In this document: positions 17,219-25,114 of the stretch, piece after piece
How the letters are laid out: each line of letters opens with the position of its first letter
Numbering within the stretch: position 1 is the first letter of the stretch
From: Chloroflexota bacterium
GTDB lineage: Bacteria; Chloroflexota; Dormibacteria; Dormibacterales; Dormibacteraceae
Assembly (NCBI GenBank): GCA_005887685.1
Contig: VBHJ01000004.1
Location: forward strand, 42,995-106,994
Reading direction: 5' to 3'
DNA length: 64,000 nt
The notes under the pieces: generated by a model
The model's input: only the letters and a program-made list of their open reading frames with translations
Database searches by the model: none
Told to the model about the DNA's origin: nothing
Position numbers and translations under genes: made by a program

Positions 17219-17277
17219 ATGACCAAAGATGAGGCCCGTGCGGCCGGTCTGATCAGCTAGGGGATACGGCGCCGGCC

Positions 17278-18033
17278 CTAAGACTTGCGGCGCGGGGCCT
17301 TGCGCGCCACCTGCCATACGGTGGCCTGCGCGACCGGCCGGACCACGATCTCGTCGATGTCCACGTGCGGCGGTCGCGTCACGGCGAAGACGACGCAATC
17401 GGCGATGTCCTCGGCTGTCAGCGGCTTCAGCCCCTCATAGACCGCTCGGGCCGCCTTCCGGTCACCGTGGAACCGGACCAGGCTGAACTCCGTCTCGACC
17501 AGGCCGGGCGCGATCTCGGTCACGCGAACGGGCTCGCCGTTGAGCTCCAGGCGCAAAGTTTTCGTGATCGCCCGGACCGCGTGCTTGGCCGCGGTGTAAC
17601 CCGCGCCGCCTTTGTATGTCTCGAAGCCGGCGATCGATCCGATGTTCACGACGTGTCCGTGCCTGGCTTTGCGCAGCAGAGGCAGGCAGGCACGCGTCAT
17701 CCACATGAGGCCAAGCACGTTGGTCTTCCACATGCCGATCCACTCATCGTCGTTGGCCTTCTCGATCGGGTTGAGACCCAGGGCTCCGCCCGCGTTGTTG
17801 ACGAGCACGTCGATGCGTCCGAATCGTTTCCCCACCTCGCGCACGAACTGGCTGATGCTTTCCTCATCGGTGACGTCGAGATGCAGGGCCACGCCGTCTT
17901 CACCAGCAACGCGTTGCAGGCGATCGACCCGGCGCGCTCCGACCACCACTCGGTAGCCTTGACGCCCGAGTGCGATCGCGGTCGCCGCCCCGATCCCCGA
18001 CGAAGCCCCCGTGATCACCGCAACTGGAGTCAC
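17278..18033 (-). CDS. Short-chain dehydrogenase/reductase
   Basis: NAD(P)-dependent oxidoreductase of the classical SDR type. Start set at GTG 18033, which has a good ribosome site (AAAGAGG) seven bases upstream; 251 residues. Visible are the cofactor loop TGASSGIGAATAIALG near residue 8, DVLVNNAGGALG, catalytic Ser in NIGSIAGFETYKG and Tyr/Lys in YTAAKHAV. The basic residue after the second strand (VGARRVDRL) suggests NADP(H). The substrate cannot be read. It is divergent from the gene at 18096. Confidence 0.88.
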   Translation of the reverse strand: MTPVAVITGASSGIGAATAIALGRQGYRVVVGARRVDRLQRVAGEDGVALHLDVTDEESISQFVREVGKRFGRIDVLVNNAGGALGLNPIEKANDDEWIGMWKTNVLGLMWMTRACLPLLRKARHGHVVNIGSIAGFETYKGGAGYTAAKHAVRAITKTLRLELNGEPVRVTEIAPGLVETEFSLVRFHGDRKAARAVYEGLKPLTAEDIADCVVFAVTRPPHVDIDEIVVRPVAQATVWQVARKAPRRKS

Positions 18034-18095
18034 ATTTGCCTCTTTGGTCAATGCATGCAAAAAATCGTTGCCGCCCAAGCGTAACCTAGAGAAAA

Positions 18096-18554
18096 ATGCT
18101 CGATGCGGCCGTCGCCTTCCTGGTCGTCCTTCTGATTGGAGCGGGGATTGTCGTGATGCTGGGGCCGCGGAGCGTGATGCGGCGCATCGCCTTTTTCCGC
18201 CACCCGGGCAAGATGGCGTCGTTTTTCGAGCCGCGCCGGCCGGTGGAGGTGGTGCCCCCATCGCTGAACCCGAAGACGCAACGGGTCGTCGTCGCGGCCG
18301 GCCGTCTGTCCAACTGGATGCGAGCCCACGGTCATGAAGACGTCGCCCGCGACATTCGCAATGCCGCCGCGCGTCTCAACGGCAACGAGGCGGCCGGGCT
18401 CTACGCCTTGCAGACCACGCTCCGCCGGATTCGTGTGGTCAACATCTCAGACACGACCGCCCAGGAGCGTTTGAAGGCCCTGGTCGGTGAGCTTCGCACC
18501 GCCGTGGACGACCGCTTCGAGCAGCTCGAGCTGCTGCCATTCGGAAAACCCTGA
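18096..18554 (+). CDS. Hypothetical membrane-anchored protein
   Basis: A 152-residue protein with one N-terminal TM helix (MLDAAVAFLVVLLIGAGIVVML), a basic stretch, then a helical cytoplasmic domain of about 100 residues (QRVVVAAGRLSNWMRAHGHE and ALQTTLRRIRVVN). No family is recognised. Its TGA stop overlaps the proposed CTG start of the RidA gene, which suggests translational coupling. Confidence 0.6.
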   Translation: MLDAAVAFLVVLLIGAGIVVMLGPRSVMRRIAFFRHPGKMASFFEPRRPVEVVPPSLNPKTQRVVVAAGRLSNWMRAHGHEDVARDIRNAAARLNGNEAAGLYALQTTLRRIRVVNISDTTAQERLKALVGELRTAVDDRFEQLELLPFGKP

Positions 18555-18946
18555 CCGAGATTCCCCCGCAGAGACAGCGAATCAGCTCCGGCAATCCGTT
18601 CGAGCAGTCCTTCGGCTACTGTCGCGCCATCCGCATCGGCGACCGCGTCATGGTCTCAGGCACGGCGCCGGTCTGGCCCGATGGATCGGTTCAATCCGAC
18701 GCCTACATCCAGGCCAAGCGCTGCTTCGAGATCATCGGCAACGCCCTGGCTGAGGCCGGGGCATCGCTCGACCAGGTGGTCCGGACCCGCATGTACGTGA
18801 CGGGGTTGGACTGGGTCGACGCCGTGGGCAAAGCGCACGGAGAAGCCATGGCCAACGCGCGCCCGGTCGCCACCATGGTCGTGGTCAAAGACCTCATCGA
18901 CGAACGCTGGAAGGTCGAGATCGAAGCCGAAGCGGTTATTGCTTAG
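18551..18946 (+). CDS. RidA/YjgF family protein, CTG start
   Basis: RidA proteins hydrolyse reactive enamine/imine intermediates. The conserved sequence starts well before the first canonical start (ATG 18650): RISSGNPFEQSFGYCRAIRIGDRV is in frame and typical for the family. Upstream of it the only plausible start is CTG 18551, which overlaps the previous stop as CTGA, giving 131 residues. The catalytic-site Arg lies in VRTRMYVTG and the C-terminus ends WKVEIEAEAVIA as expected. A start at 18650 would remove the first strand and part of the subunit interface. It overlaps the convergent SRPBCC gene by eleven bases. Confidence 0.8.
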   Translation: MTEIPPQRQRISSGNPFEQSFGYCRAIRIGDRVMVSGTAPVWPDGSVQSDAYIQAKRCFEIIGNALAEAGASLDQVVRTRMYVTGLDWVDAVGKAHGEAMANARPVATMVVVKDLIDERWKVEIEAEAVIA

Positions 18947-19400
18947 GCTTCGGCCCCTTGCCCGACTCGATGTAGCGCTTCAGCGACTCCATGTTCTTGT
19001 GGATCGCGGCTGCGTACTGTGGCCCCAACAGACCGCCCGCGAAGCGAAGCAATCCGCCCAGCTCGTAATCCATCTCATACACAAGGCGCGTCGAACCGTC
19101 CTTGCGCTGCATGTAGGTGTAGGACCACGTTCCCTTGAGCGGGCCCTTGATGAGCCGGCCCGCACATTTCTTCGGTTTGCTGTAGACGTCCTGCTCCACC
19201 TCGAGCGTCACCTTGTTTCCACCCGGGAGGTTCAGCGCGTAGCGGTAGCGCGTGCCTTTGCCAGGCGGCCCGTCATCCAACTTTTCCACCTTCTCGAGGT
19301 AAGAGGTCCACTTCGGCGCGTTCTTCACGTCCTCCGCGACCACTGCCCACACCCGCTCCACGGGGGCGTCGACGTCAATCGACTCGCGGATCTTCGCCAC
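18936..19400 (-). CDS. SRPBCC-superfamily protein
   Basis: A 154-residue START/Bet v1-like protein with the helix-grip pattern: N-terminal strand KIRESIDVDAPVERVWAVVAED, a beta sheet with GTRYRYALNLPGGNKVTLEV and TRLVYEMDYELGG, and a long C-terminal helix (AAIHKNMESLKRYIES). This resembles polyketide-cyclase/YndB-like members that bind hydrophobic ligands in a cavity. GTG start at 19400. Ligand and role are not known. Confidence 0.8.
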   Translation of the reverse strand: MAKIRESIDVDAPVERVWAVVAEDVKNAPKWTSYLEKVEKLDDGPPGKGTRYRYALNLPGGNKVTLEVEQDVYSKPKKCAGRLIKGPLKGTWSYTYMQRKDGSTRLVYEMDYELGGLLRFAGGLLGPQYAAAIHKNMESLKRYIESGKGPKPKQ

Positions 19401-19419
19401 GTTGGGATCATCGCATCGG

Positions 19420-20709
19420 ATGAGTGACGTTGTTCAGGCTCGGGTGTTGGGTGCCCTCCGCCACCGCAACTACCGGCTTTTCTTCACCGGTCAGATCATC
19501 TCGACGATCGGCACCTGGATGCAGAGCGTGGCCATGCCGTGGCTCGCCCTGCAGCTCACGCACAACGGCCTTCTGGTCGGCCTGGTGCTGGCCGCGCAGT
19601 TCACGCCGATACTGATCGGCGGCCAGTTCGGCGGCATCGTCGCCGACCGCTTCCGCAAGCGCCGGATCTTGCTCGTCACCCAGTCTGCGTTCACGATTCC
19701 GTCGTTTGCGCTGTTCGCCGTAAGCGCCGGCGGTCACGCCCAGTACTGGATGGTCATCATCGCCGCCCTCGCCACCGGCACCATCAACCTCTTCGACGTG
19801 CCCGCTCGACAGGCCTTCATCGTCGAGATGGTCGGCAAGCAAGACCTGATGAATGCGATCGCCCTCAACTCATCGGTCTTCAACGGCGCCGCGGTGGTGG
19901 GGCCGTCGCTCGCCGGCGTGGTGATCGCCCTGGTCGGCGTGCCCCTTTGCTTCCTCGCCAACTCGGTCAGCTATCTCGGCGCGATAGCGGCCCTGCTGCT
20001 GATGCGGGACTTGCCGAACGTGATCCATGAGCACCACGAGCAGCCCTTCCTGTCGCGGCTCGCGCAGGGTGCTTCCTATGCACGCCATCAGCCGGTGGTG
20101 GGAGGGCTGCTGGTGGCGGTGGCGGTCTTCTCGCTTTTCGCCATGAACCGGCAGACGCTCATGCCTCTCTTCTCGGACCAGGTCCTCCACACGGGCGCAC
20201 AGGGATTCGGCTTCCTGCTCGGCGCGATGGGTCTTGGCGCGCTCACTGGCGCGCTCACGTTGGCGTTCATGCCCCACCTCGGCGCCGACCCACGCCGGCA
20301 GCTGTGGATGGCGGGCATCTGGGTTGCCGCGCTGCTCGAGTTCTCGATCTCGCGCGTGTTCGTGATCTCGCTCGTGACCCTTTTTGTTGCGGGCTACTGC
20401 CAGATCTCGTTCCTGGCGACCACGAACAACCGCATCCAGACCATCACGCCTGACCATTTGCGTGGGCGAGTGATGGCTCTTTACGTGCAGGCGTTTGCGG
20501 GAGTCGGGCCGATCGGAGCCATGCAGGCGGGGTTGCTCGCCACGCTGTTCGGCGCGCCCTGGGCGATGGCGATCGGCGCCATCGCGGCGGGCGCGGTCGT
20601 GCTCGCGATCAGGCTGCTGGTGCCGGAAGTCTTCGGTCAGCCGATGAAGACTTCGAGCACCGCCGAAACCGCGAGCGCGGGCACCAGCCAGCGCAGCGCC
20701 CGTACGTAG
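19420..20709 (+). CDS. MFS transporter (EntS-like)
   Basis: A 429-residue, roughly twelve-TM major facilitator. It begins LGALRHRNYRLFFTGQIIST, the standard N-terminus of the MFS_3/EntS group, and has the cytoplasmic loop 2-3 signature GGIVADRFRKRRILL. ATG 19420 preferred over TTG 19402. Export of a siderophore, drug or metabolite is inferred from the family. Its last 73 bases overlap the 3' end of the convergent ABC permease gene, an unusually long coding overlap. Confidence 0.85.
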   Translation: MSDVVQARVLGALRHRNYRLFFTGQIISTIGTWMQSVAMPWLALQLTHNGLLVGLVLAAQFTPILIGGQFGGIVADRFRKRRILLVTQSAFTIPSFALFAVSAGGHAQYWMVIIAALATGTINLFDVPARQAFIVEMVGKQDLMNAIALNSSVFNGAAVVGPSLAGVVIALVGVPLCFLANSVSYLGAIAALLLMRDLPNVIHEHHEQPFLSRLAQGASYARHQPVVGGLLVAVAVFSLFAMNRQTLMPLFSDQVLHTGAQGFGFLLGAMGLGALTGALTLAFMPHLGADPRRQLWMAGIWVAALLEFSISRVFVISLVTLFVAGYCQISFLATTNNRIQTITPDHLRGRVMALYVQAFAGVGPIGAMQAGLLATLFGAPWAMAIGAIAAGAVVLAIRLLVPEVFGQPMKTSSTAETASAGTSQRSART

Positions 20710-21968
20710 TCGGCAAACGCCGCCAGCACCCGATCGGTCCAACCGCCGCGCGCGTCCATGTGGATCGCGGCGGCGCCGAGCTGGATGGCCAGGCCACCCG
20801 CGATGATGGCTGCGGGGATTTCGACGATGCCGTTCGGCACGATCCCCGTGAGCGCGAGCGTCCAGGACGAAAGCGCGGCGGCAAAGCCCAGCAGGAACCC
20901 GGGCGCGAACGTGAGCAGGAACCCGCTCAGACCCGCCGTCGTGATAGCAAGCACAGCCACCAGCAGGAAAGCCAGCACGTTGTGGCTGAAGACGGTGGCG
21001 ACTTCGTTGATGGGTCCTCCCTCACCCGTCGACCTGATCAGGCTCGCAAGTACCGGCCTCATCACGGCCGAAGGGACCGCATTCGACGCTCCGGCGAGGT
21101 AGCCGGCGAGAGCTCCGAACGGCAAGCCTGCCGCAGCGAGCAGCATCGGAGTCCGTCGCATCCAGATCAACCGAAAGATGCCTGGGCGGGTCTCGAAGCT
21201 CGCCCGCACCGCACGCCGGGCCCGCCGCAGAGGATTGCGCAGTCCAACGTCCCGGGCCAGAAGCGCTTCTCGTGAGAAACCGCTGAAGCCCATGCGCAAC
21301 AGCACGATGGCGACCACGGCCATGGCCAGCGCGAAAGCCCAGAGAAAATCGGCACGACCCAGGAGGATGAGCGCCGCCTCGACCTGCAGCACGATCGACA
21401 TGGGCAGGATGATGAAAGAGGCCATCACGTTGGCCGCGCGCATGGTGCGAGCGTTGAGGCTGATGATCACGGCGCCGGCAACCATCGCGGCCACCTGACA
21501 GATCGTCGAAAGAGCGAGCGCCAGCAGGATGCCAAGCGGGAAGTATCCGAGCCCCGGGAACGCGATCAGGCAGTAGACGATCAGGCCGCCGTAGCACAGG
21601 GTGAGCGAGACCGCCAGCACCGCGGCCACCTTGCCGGCGTAAATCTCCGCCTCCCGCAGAGGAGTCGAGAGCAGCACCTCCAGCGTGGTCCGCTCGCGCT
21701 CGCCGACGAACGATTCGAGGGCGAGGACCAGCGAGAAGCTCGCCGGGATGAAGACCACGAAGAACGCGCCGACCAGGGAGAGCCGGTTGACCACGGCCGT
21801 GCCTCCGCCAAAGGCGGCGAGTGCGCGGACTCCCGACGCGGAGGCGATCGGGATCGCGAGCGTGAGCCCGACCATCGCAACGATGAGACGTAGCTCGCTG
21901 ACCGCGTCGCGCAGGTCGCGGCTCGCTACGAGAGCCGCCTTACGCCGTTCGAGTTTCGGCCAGCTCAC
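20637..21968 (-). CDS. ABC-2 permease fused to SpoIIM-like domain
   Basis: A 443-residue membrane protein. Residues 1-240 are an ABC-2 permease of NatB type: about six TM segments with the hallmark cytoplasmic motif SFVGERERTTLEVLLSTPLRE near residue 90. After a basic linker (NPLRRARRAVRASF) the last 180 residues have a different membrane domain with FSHNVLAFLLVAVLAITTAG and the motif IVPNGIVEIPAAIIAGGLAIQLG, which matches stage II sporulation protein M (SpoIIM/DUF95) domains. The partner ATPase gene overlaps the start by 29 bases. Together they form an exporter of unknown substrate. A parallel layout, with the ATPase also fused, is at 3765-6149. Confidence 0.8.
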   Translation of the reverse strand: MSWPKLERRKAALVASRDLRDAVSELRLIVAMVGLTLAIPIASASGVRALAAFGGGTAVVNRLSLVGAFFVVFIPASFSLVLALESFVGERERTTLEVLLSTPLREAEIYAGKVAAVLAVSLTLCYGGLIVYCLIAFPGLGYFPLGILLALALSTICQVAAMVAGAVIISLNARTMRAANVMASFIILPMSIVLQVEAALILLGRADFLWAFALAMAVVAIVLLRMGFSGFSREALLARDVGLRNPLRRARRAVRASFETRPGIFRLIWMRRTPMLLAAAGLPFGALAGYLAGASNAVPSAVMRPVLASLIRSTGEGGPINEVATVFSHNVLAFLLVAVLAITTAGLSGFLLTFAPGFLLGFAAALSSWTLALTGIVPNGIVEIPAAIIAGGLAIQLGAAAIHMDARGGWTDRVLAAFADYVRALRWLVPALAVSAVLEVFIG

Positions 21969-22728
21969 GCCGGTGGAGTCCCCCTTCGTTGTCGACGATG
22001 GCGAGGTAGATGTCCTGGAGGGTCGGGAGCTCGCGCACCTCCTGGTGCGGCTTCAATCCCGAATGGCGGCGCAGCTCGACCATGTTGCCAACCGCCAGCG
22101 CGCGACCGCCGGACATGATCCCTATGTCGCCGGCAAGCTGCTCCGCCTCGTCCATGCTGTGCGTGCAGATGACGAGCGCGCAGCCGCTCTTCTGCAGGTC
22201 CTTGAGGTAGATCCAGGCGCGGCGCGCGCTGTCCGGGTCGAGCGCCGATGTGGGCTCGTCGGCCAGGATGAGGCGAGGCCGGTGGAGCGTGGCGCGGATC
22301 AGCGCGACCTTCTGGCGCATTCCCTTGGAGAAGGTGCCGAGCCATCGATCGCCCGCGTCCGTGAGCTCGAAGGTCTCGAGCAGCTCCTCGATGCGACGCC
22401 TTCGAATCGACGGCTCGAGGTCGTAGATCGCGCCAAAGTGGTCCAGGTACGCGCGCGCCGACATGCGCTCGTACAGGCCGGGCACCTCGGGCATCAATCC
22501 AACCCGGGCCCGGACGGCGGTCGGGTCCTCCGCCGCATCGATTCCATCGACCCTGACCGTGCCCGCCGTGGGAAGCAGCACGCCGGCCATGCACCTCAGC
22601 GCCGTCGTTTTGCCGGCTCCGTTGCGGCCGAGCAGAACGAGGCACTCGCCCTCCTCGACCCGGACGCTCAGGTCCCTCAGGGCGACCACGTCGCCATAGC
22701 GCTTGGCAAGGTTGTCAACTTCGAGCAC
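21940..22728 (-). CDS. ABC-2 exporter ATPase
   Basis: A 262-residue ATPase: Walker A LGRNGAGKTTAL (about residues 34-45), signature FSKGMRQKVALIRATL, Walker B LILADEPTSALD and the switch His in ICTHSMDEAEQ. It is close in sequence to the ATPase region of the fused exporter at 3765-6149 (same KGMRQKVALIRATLH-like signature block), pointing to duplication. It drives the ABC-2/SpoIIM permease encoded immediately downstream. Confidence 0.92.
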   Translation of the reverse strand: MLEVDNLAKRYGDVVALRDLSVRVEEGECLVLLGRNGAGKTTALRCMAGVLLPTAGTVRVDGIDAAEDPTAVRARVGLMPEVPGLYERMSARAYLDHFGAIYDLEPSIRRRRIEELLETFELTDAGDRWLGTFSKGMRQKVALIRATLHRPRLILADEPTSALDPDSARRAWIYLKDLQKSGCALVICTHSMDEAEQLAGDIGIMSGGRALAVGNMVELRRHSGLKPHQEVRELPTLQDIYLAIVDNEGGLHRRELAETRTA

Positions 22729-22754
22729 GGCTAGAGGATTGTGACGGGCGGCTG

Positions 22755-23444
22755 CTAGGAAGTTGGCGGTTTAGGCGGCGACGGGAACCTCGGCTGGAGC
22801 CCAGGGTCCAGGCTTCTGACCGCACGCCTACCCCAGACCGCCAGCAGCAGAAAAGCTATGACGAACCCGATGATTCCCGTCAGGAGCACAACCACCACCG
22901 GGGCGCCGAATCCGATCGCGATGAGCCCACCAATTGCGCCGGCCACTGACGCGACGATCACCGAAAGCATCCCCGGCAATGTCTGCAGGCCATGGAAGAC
23001 GGACCCAAGGCGGTCCGCGCCGGTCCGCTCGATGCCCAGGGTCTGGAGAGCGCCGGGCAGGTCGTCATACGAGCTCGTCGTGAAGTGCGGCTCGAGCTCG
23101 GGGTGCAGGTCCAGGTAAGCGTTTCGGATGCGATTCATTGCCAGCACCCACCGAAAGTCATCCCGATTCAACGCCATCAGGCGGGCGACGGTGAATACGC
23201 CGGTGACGAGGACGACCGCGAGCATGAAGATCGCGATCGAGATGAACGCCGCGCCGAAGTGATCGGCCTGCGCGACCAGCGCCAGCGCGATGACGGCGCC
23301 GGAGAGGATGGTCAGGAACATGTTCACGCGGCCGAGCGATTCCTGGTAGGTCAGCGCGCGGGTCGCCAGGAGACTCCAGTGCTCGGTGGCAAGGATCTGA
23401 AGTGCTTCGGACAGCGCCCGTGATGGAGGAATCTCGGTCGACAT
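22755..23444 (-). CDS. Hypothetical four-TM membrane protein
   Basis: A 229-residue protein. Two TM helices near residues 40-60 and 68-88 (VNMFLTILSGAVIALALVAQ; FISIAIFMLAVVLVTGVF), a cytoplasmic helical stretch of about 70 residues (RNAYLDLHPELEPHFTTSSY), two more TM helices and a Pro-rich tail. It lies immediately after pyrD and may be co-transcribed with the pyrimidine genes or with the ABC genes 26 bases downstream. Family not recognised. Confidence 0.6.
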   Translation of the reverse strand: MSTEIPPSRALSEALQILATEHWSLLATRALTYQESLGRVNMFLTILSGAVIALALVAQADHFGAAFISIAIFMLAVVLVTGVFTVARLMALNRDDFRWVLAMNRIRNAYLDLHPELEPHFTTSSYDDLPGALQTLGIERTGADRLGSVFHGLQTLPGMLSVIVASVAGAIGGLIAIGFGAPVVVVLLTGIIGFVIAFLLLAVWGRRAVRSLDPGLQPRFPSPPKPPTS

Positions 23445-24359
23445 CTAATCGCGTGGAAGATACCGCGGCAGATGGGCGAGCGAGGAGAAGCCCTTCGCCT
23501 CGAGAAATGCCGCGACGCCGTCATGGACCTCGGCGATCGCTTTCGGGTTGACGAACGTGGCGGTGCCCACCTGGACCGCGGTGCACCCGGCCACCAGAAA
23601 CTCCAGCGCATCCTCCGCGCTCGAGATCCCCCCGATGCCGATCACCGGGATGTGCACGGCGCGCGCGGCCTGGTGCGCCAGGTGGACCGCGAGCGGCCGG
23701 ATGGCCGGCCCCGACAGGCCGCCGGTGCGGAAGCTCAATCGCGGTCCGTAGCTGTTGAGGTCGATCGACATGCCGACGAAGGTGTTGATCGCGCACAGGG
23801 CGTCGGCCCCGGCCGACTCGACCGCGCGGGCGATGACGCCGATGTCGCTCACCATCGGTGTGAGCTTCACCCACACCGGCAGCTTCGTCCGCCCGCGCAC
23901 AGCCTCGGTCACGGCCGCGGCCGCTCGCGGGTCGTTGCCGAAGTACAGCCCACCCTGCTCCACGTTGGGGCATGAGATGTTGATCTCAAACCCGGCGATG
24001 CCAGGCACGCCGTCGAGACGCGCCGCCAGCTCGCCGTACTCCGACGCCGACTCAGCGTTGATGTTGACGAGGACGGGAAAGTCCCACCCCGCCCACTTCG
24101 GCGCGTAGTCGCGGACCAGGGCGTCGGCGCCTGGACCCTGGAGTCCGATCGCGTTGAGCATCCCGCTCGGCGTTTCCGCGATGCGTGGTGGCGCGGTGCC
24201 CTCGCGCGGCCGGAGGAAGATTCCTTTGGAAACCATCGCCCCAAGGGCGCGGCGCTCGAGCAAGGGGACCTCGGTGCCGTAGCCGAACGTCCCGGACGCG
24301 GCGAGGACCGGGCCCCGAAGCTGGAGCGCACCGACCTCGACCGACATGTCCGGGGTCAT
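23445..24359 (-). CDS. pyrD: Dihydroorotate dehydrogenase, class 1B catalytic subunit
   Basis: Oxidises dihydroorotate to orotate, passing electrons to PyrK. Start set at ATG 24359, overlapping the pyrK stop by four bases; 304 residues. Conserved elements are LAASGTFGYG, LNAIGLQGPG, the active Cys loop NISCPNVEQGG, VKLTPMVSDI, and the FMN-phosphate loops GIGGISSAEDALEF and GTATFVNP. A Cys base and an adjacent pyrK identify class 1B. Confidence 0.94.
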   Translation of the reverse strand: MTPDMSVEVGALQLRGPVLAASGTFGYGTEVPLLERRALGAMVSKGIFLRPREGTAPPRIAETPSGMLNAIGLQGPGADALVRDYAPKWAGWDFPVLVNINAESASEYGELAARLDGVPGIAGFEINISCPNVEQGGLYFGNDPRAAAAVTEAVRGRTKLPVWVKLTPMVSDIGVIARAVESAGADALCAINTFVGMSIDLNSYGPRLSFRTGGLSGPAIRPLAVHLAHQAARAVHIPVIGIGGISSAEDALEFLVAGCTAVQVGTATFVNPKAIAEVHDGVAAFLEAKGFSSLAHLPRYLPRD

Positions 24360-25114
24360 GCTGTGACTGCGTAAGCAAGGTGCGAGGGTAGGGCGCCCCA
24401 ATCGATGTCGGCGGCGCGATAGACCGGGCCTTCTCGGCACGCGCGGTCATATCCCCCGCGCTGGAGAGGCACGGCGCAGCCGAGGCACACTCCAGTCCCG
24501 CAGCCCATGTACGTCTCGACGGCAACCTGCGCCTCGGGCCATCGTTCCGCTACTGCAGCGAGCATGCGGTTCGGGCCGCATGCCAGCACCAACTCCGCAT
24601 CAGGAGATGCGGCGACCGCCGTGCCCCGTGCTCCCTCCGAGCCGTCGTCGGTCGCCCAGAGGATCTCGTCACCCTCGGTCTCCGAGCACAGCTCGACCGC
24701 CGTCCGCGCCCCGTGCACCCACGTGACGCGTGCGCCGGCCTGTCGCGCGTCCCTGGCCGCAAGAGGCATGGGGGCTACCCCGAGGCCGCCGCTGATCAGC
24801 ACGGCGGTGCGGGTGCCGGCACCGAACTCGAAGCCGTGGCCGAGGGGGCCGAGGCAACTGATGTGCTCGCCGACGTCCATGGCCAGCAGCTGCCTCGTCC
24901 CTTCACCGACAGCTTTCAAAACGACCTCGATGTGCACCCCGTCGGAGCGATAGACGGAGAACGGACGGCGGAGCAGCGGACCCGCTGACCAACCGAGGTT
25001 GACGAACTGGCCCGCGCGGACCGTGGACGCAATCTCAGGCGCCTGCATGCCGATGACGAACATGCCGCGCGCAACCTGGCGGCGGCCGGTTATCGGCGCG
25101 TCAAGCAGAAACAC
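24356..25114 (-). CDS. pyrK: Dihydroorotate dehydrogenase electron transfer subunit
   Basis: FAD and [2Fe-2S] subunit that links PyrD to NAD+. In 252 residues it shows the FAD-binding [10 protein letters not shown], the NAD-binding [11 protein letters not shown], and the iron-sulfur Cys cluster [13 protein letters not shown] with the fourth Cys in RACREGPVY. It overlaps carB by 14 bases and pyrD by four, a tightly coupled arrangement. Confidence 0.94.
   Translation of the reverse strand: MFLLDAPITGRRQVARGMFVIGMQAPEIASTVRAGQFVNLGWSAGPLLRRPFSVYRSDGVHIEVVLKAVGEGTRQLLAMDVGEHISCLGPLGHGFEFGAGTRTAVLISGGLGVAPMPLAARDARQAGARVTWVHGARTAVELCSETEGDEILWATDDGSEGARGTAVAASPDAELVLACGPNRMLAAVAERWPEAQVAVETYMGCGTGVCLGCAVPLQRGGYDRACREGPVYRAADIDWGALPSHLAYAVTA

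Noticed and set aside
17219..17260. A 13-codon frame overlapping the micropeptide stop
   Set aside because: Too short, with no composition or motif signal.
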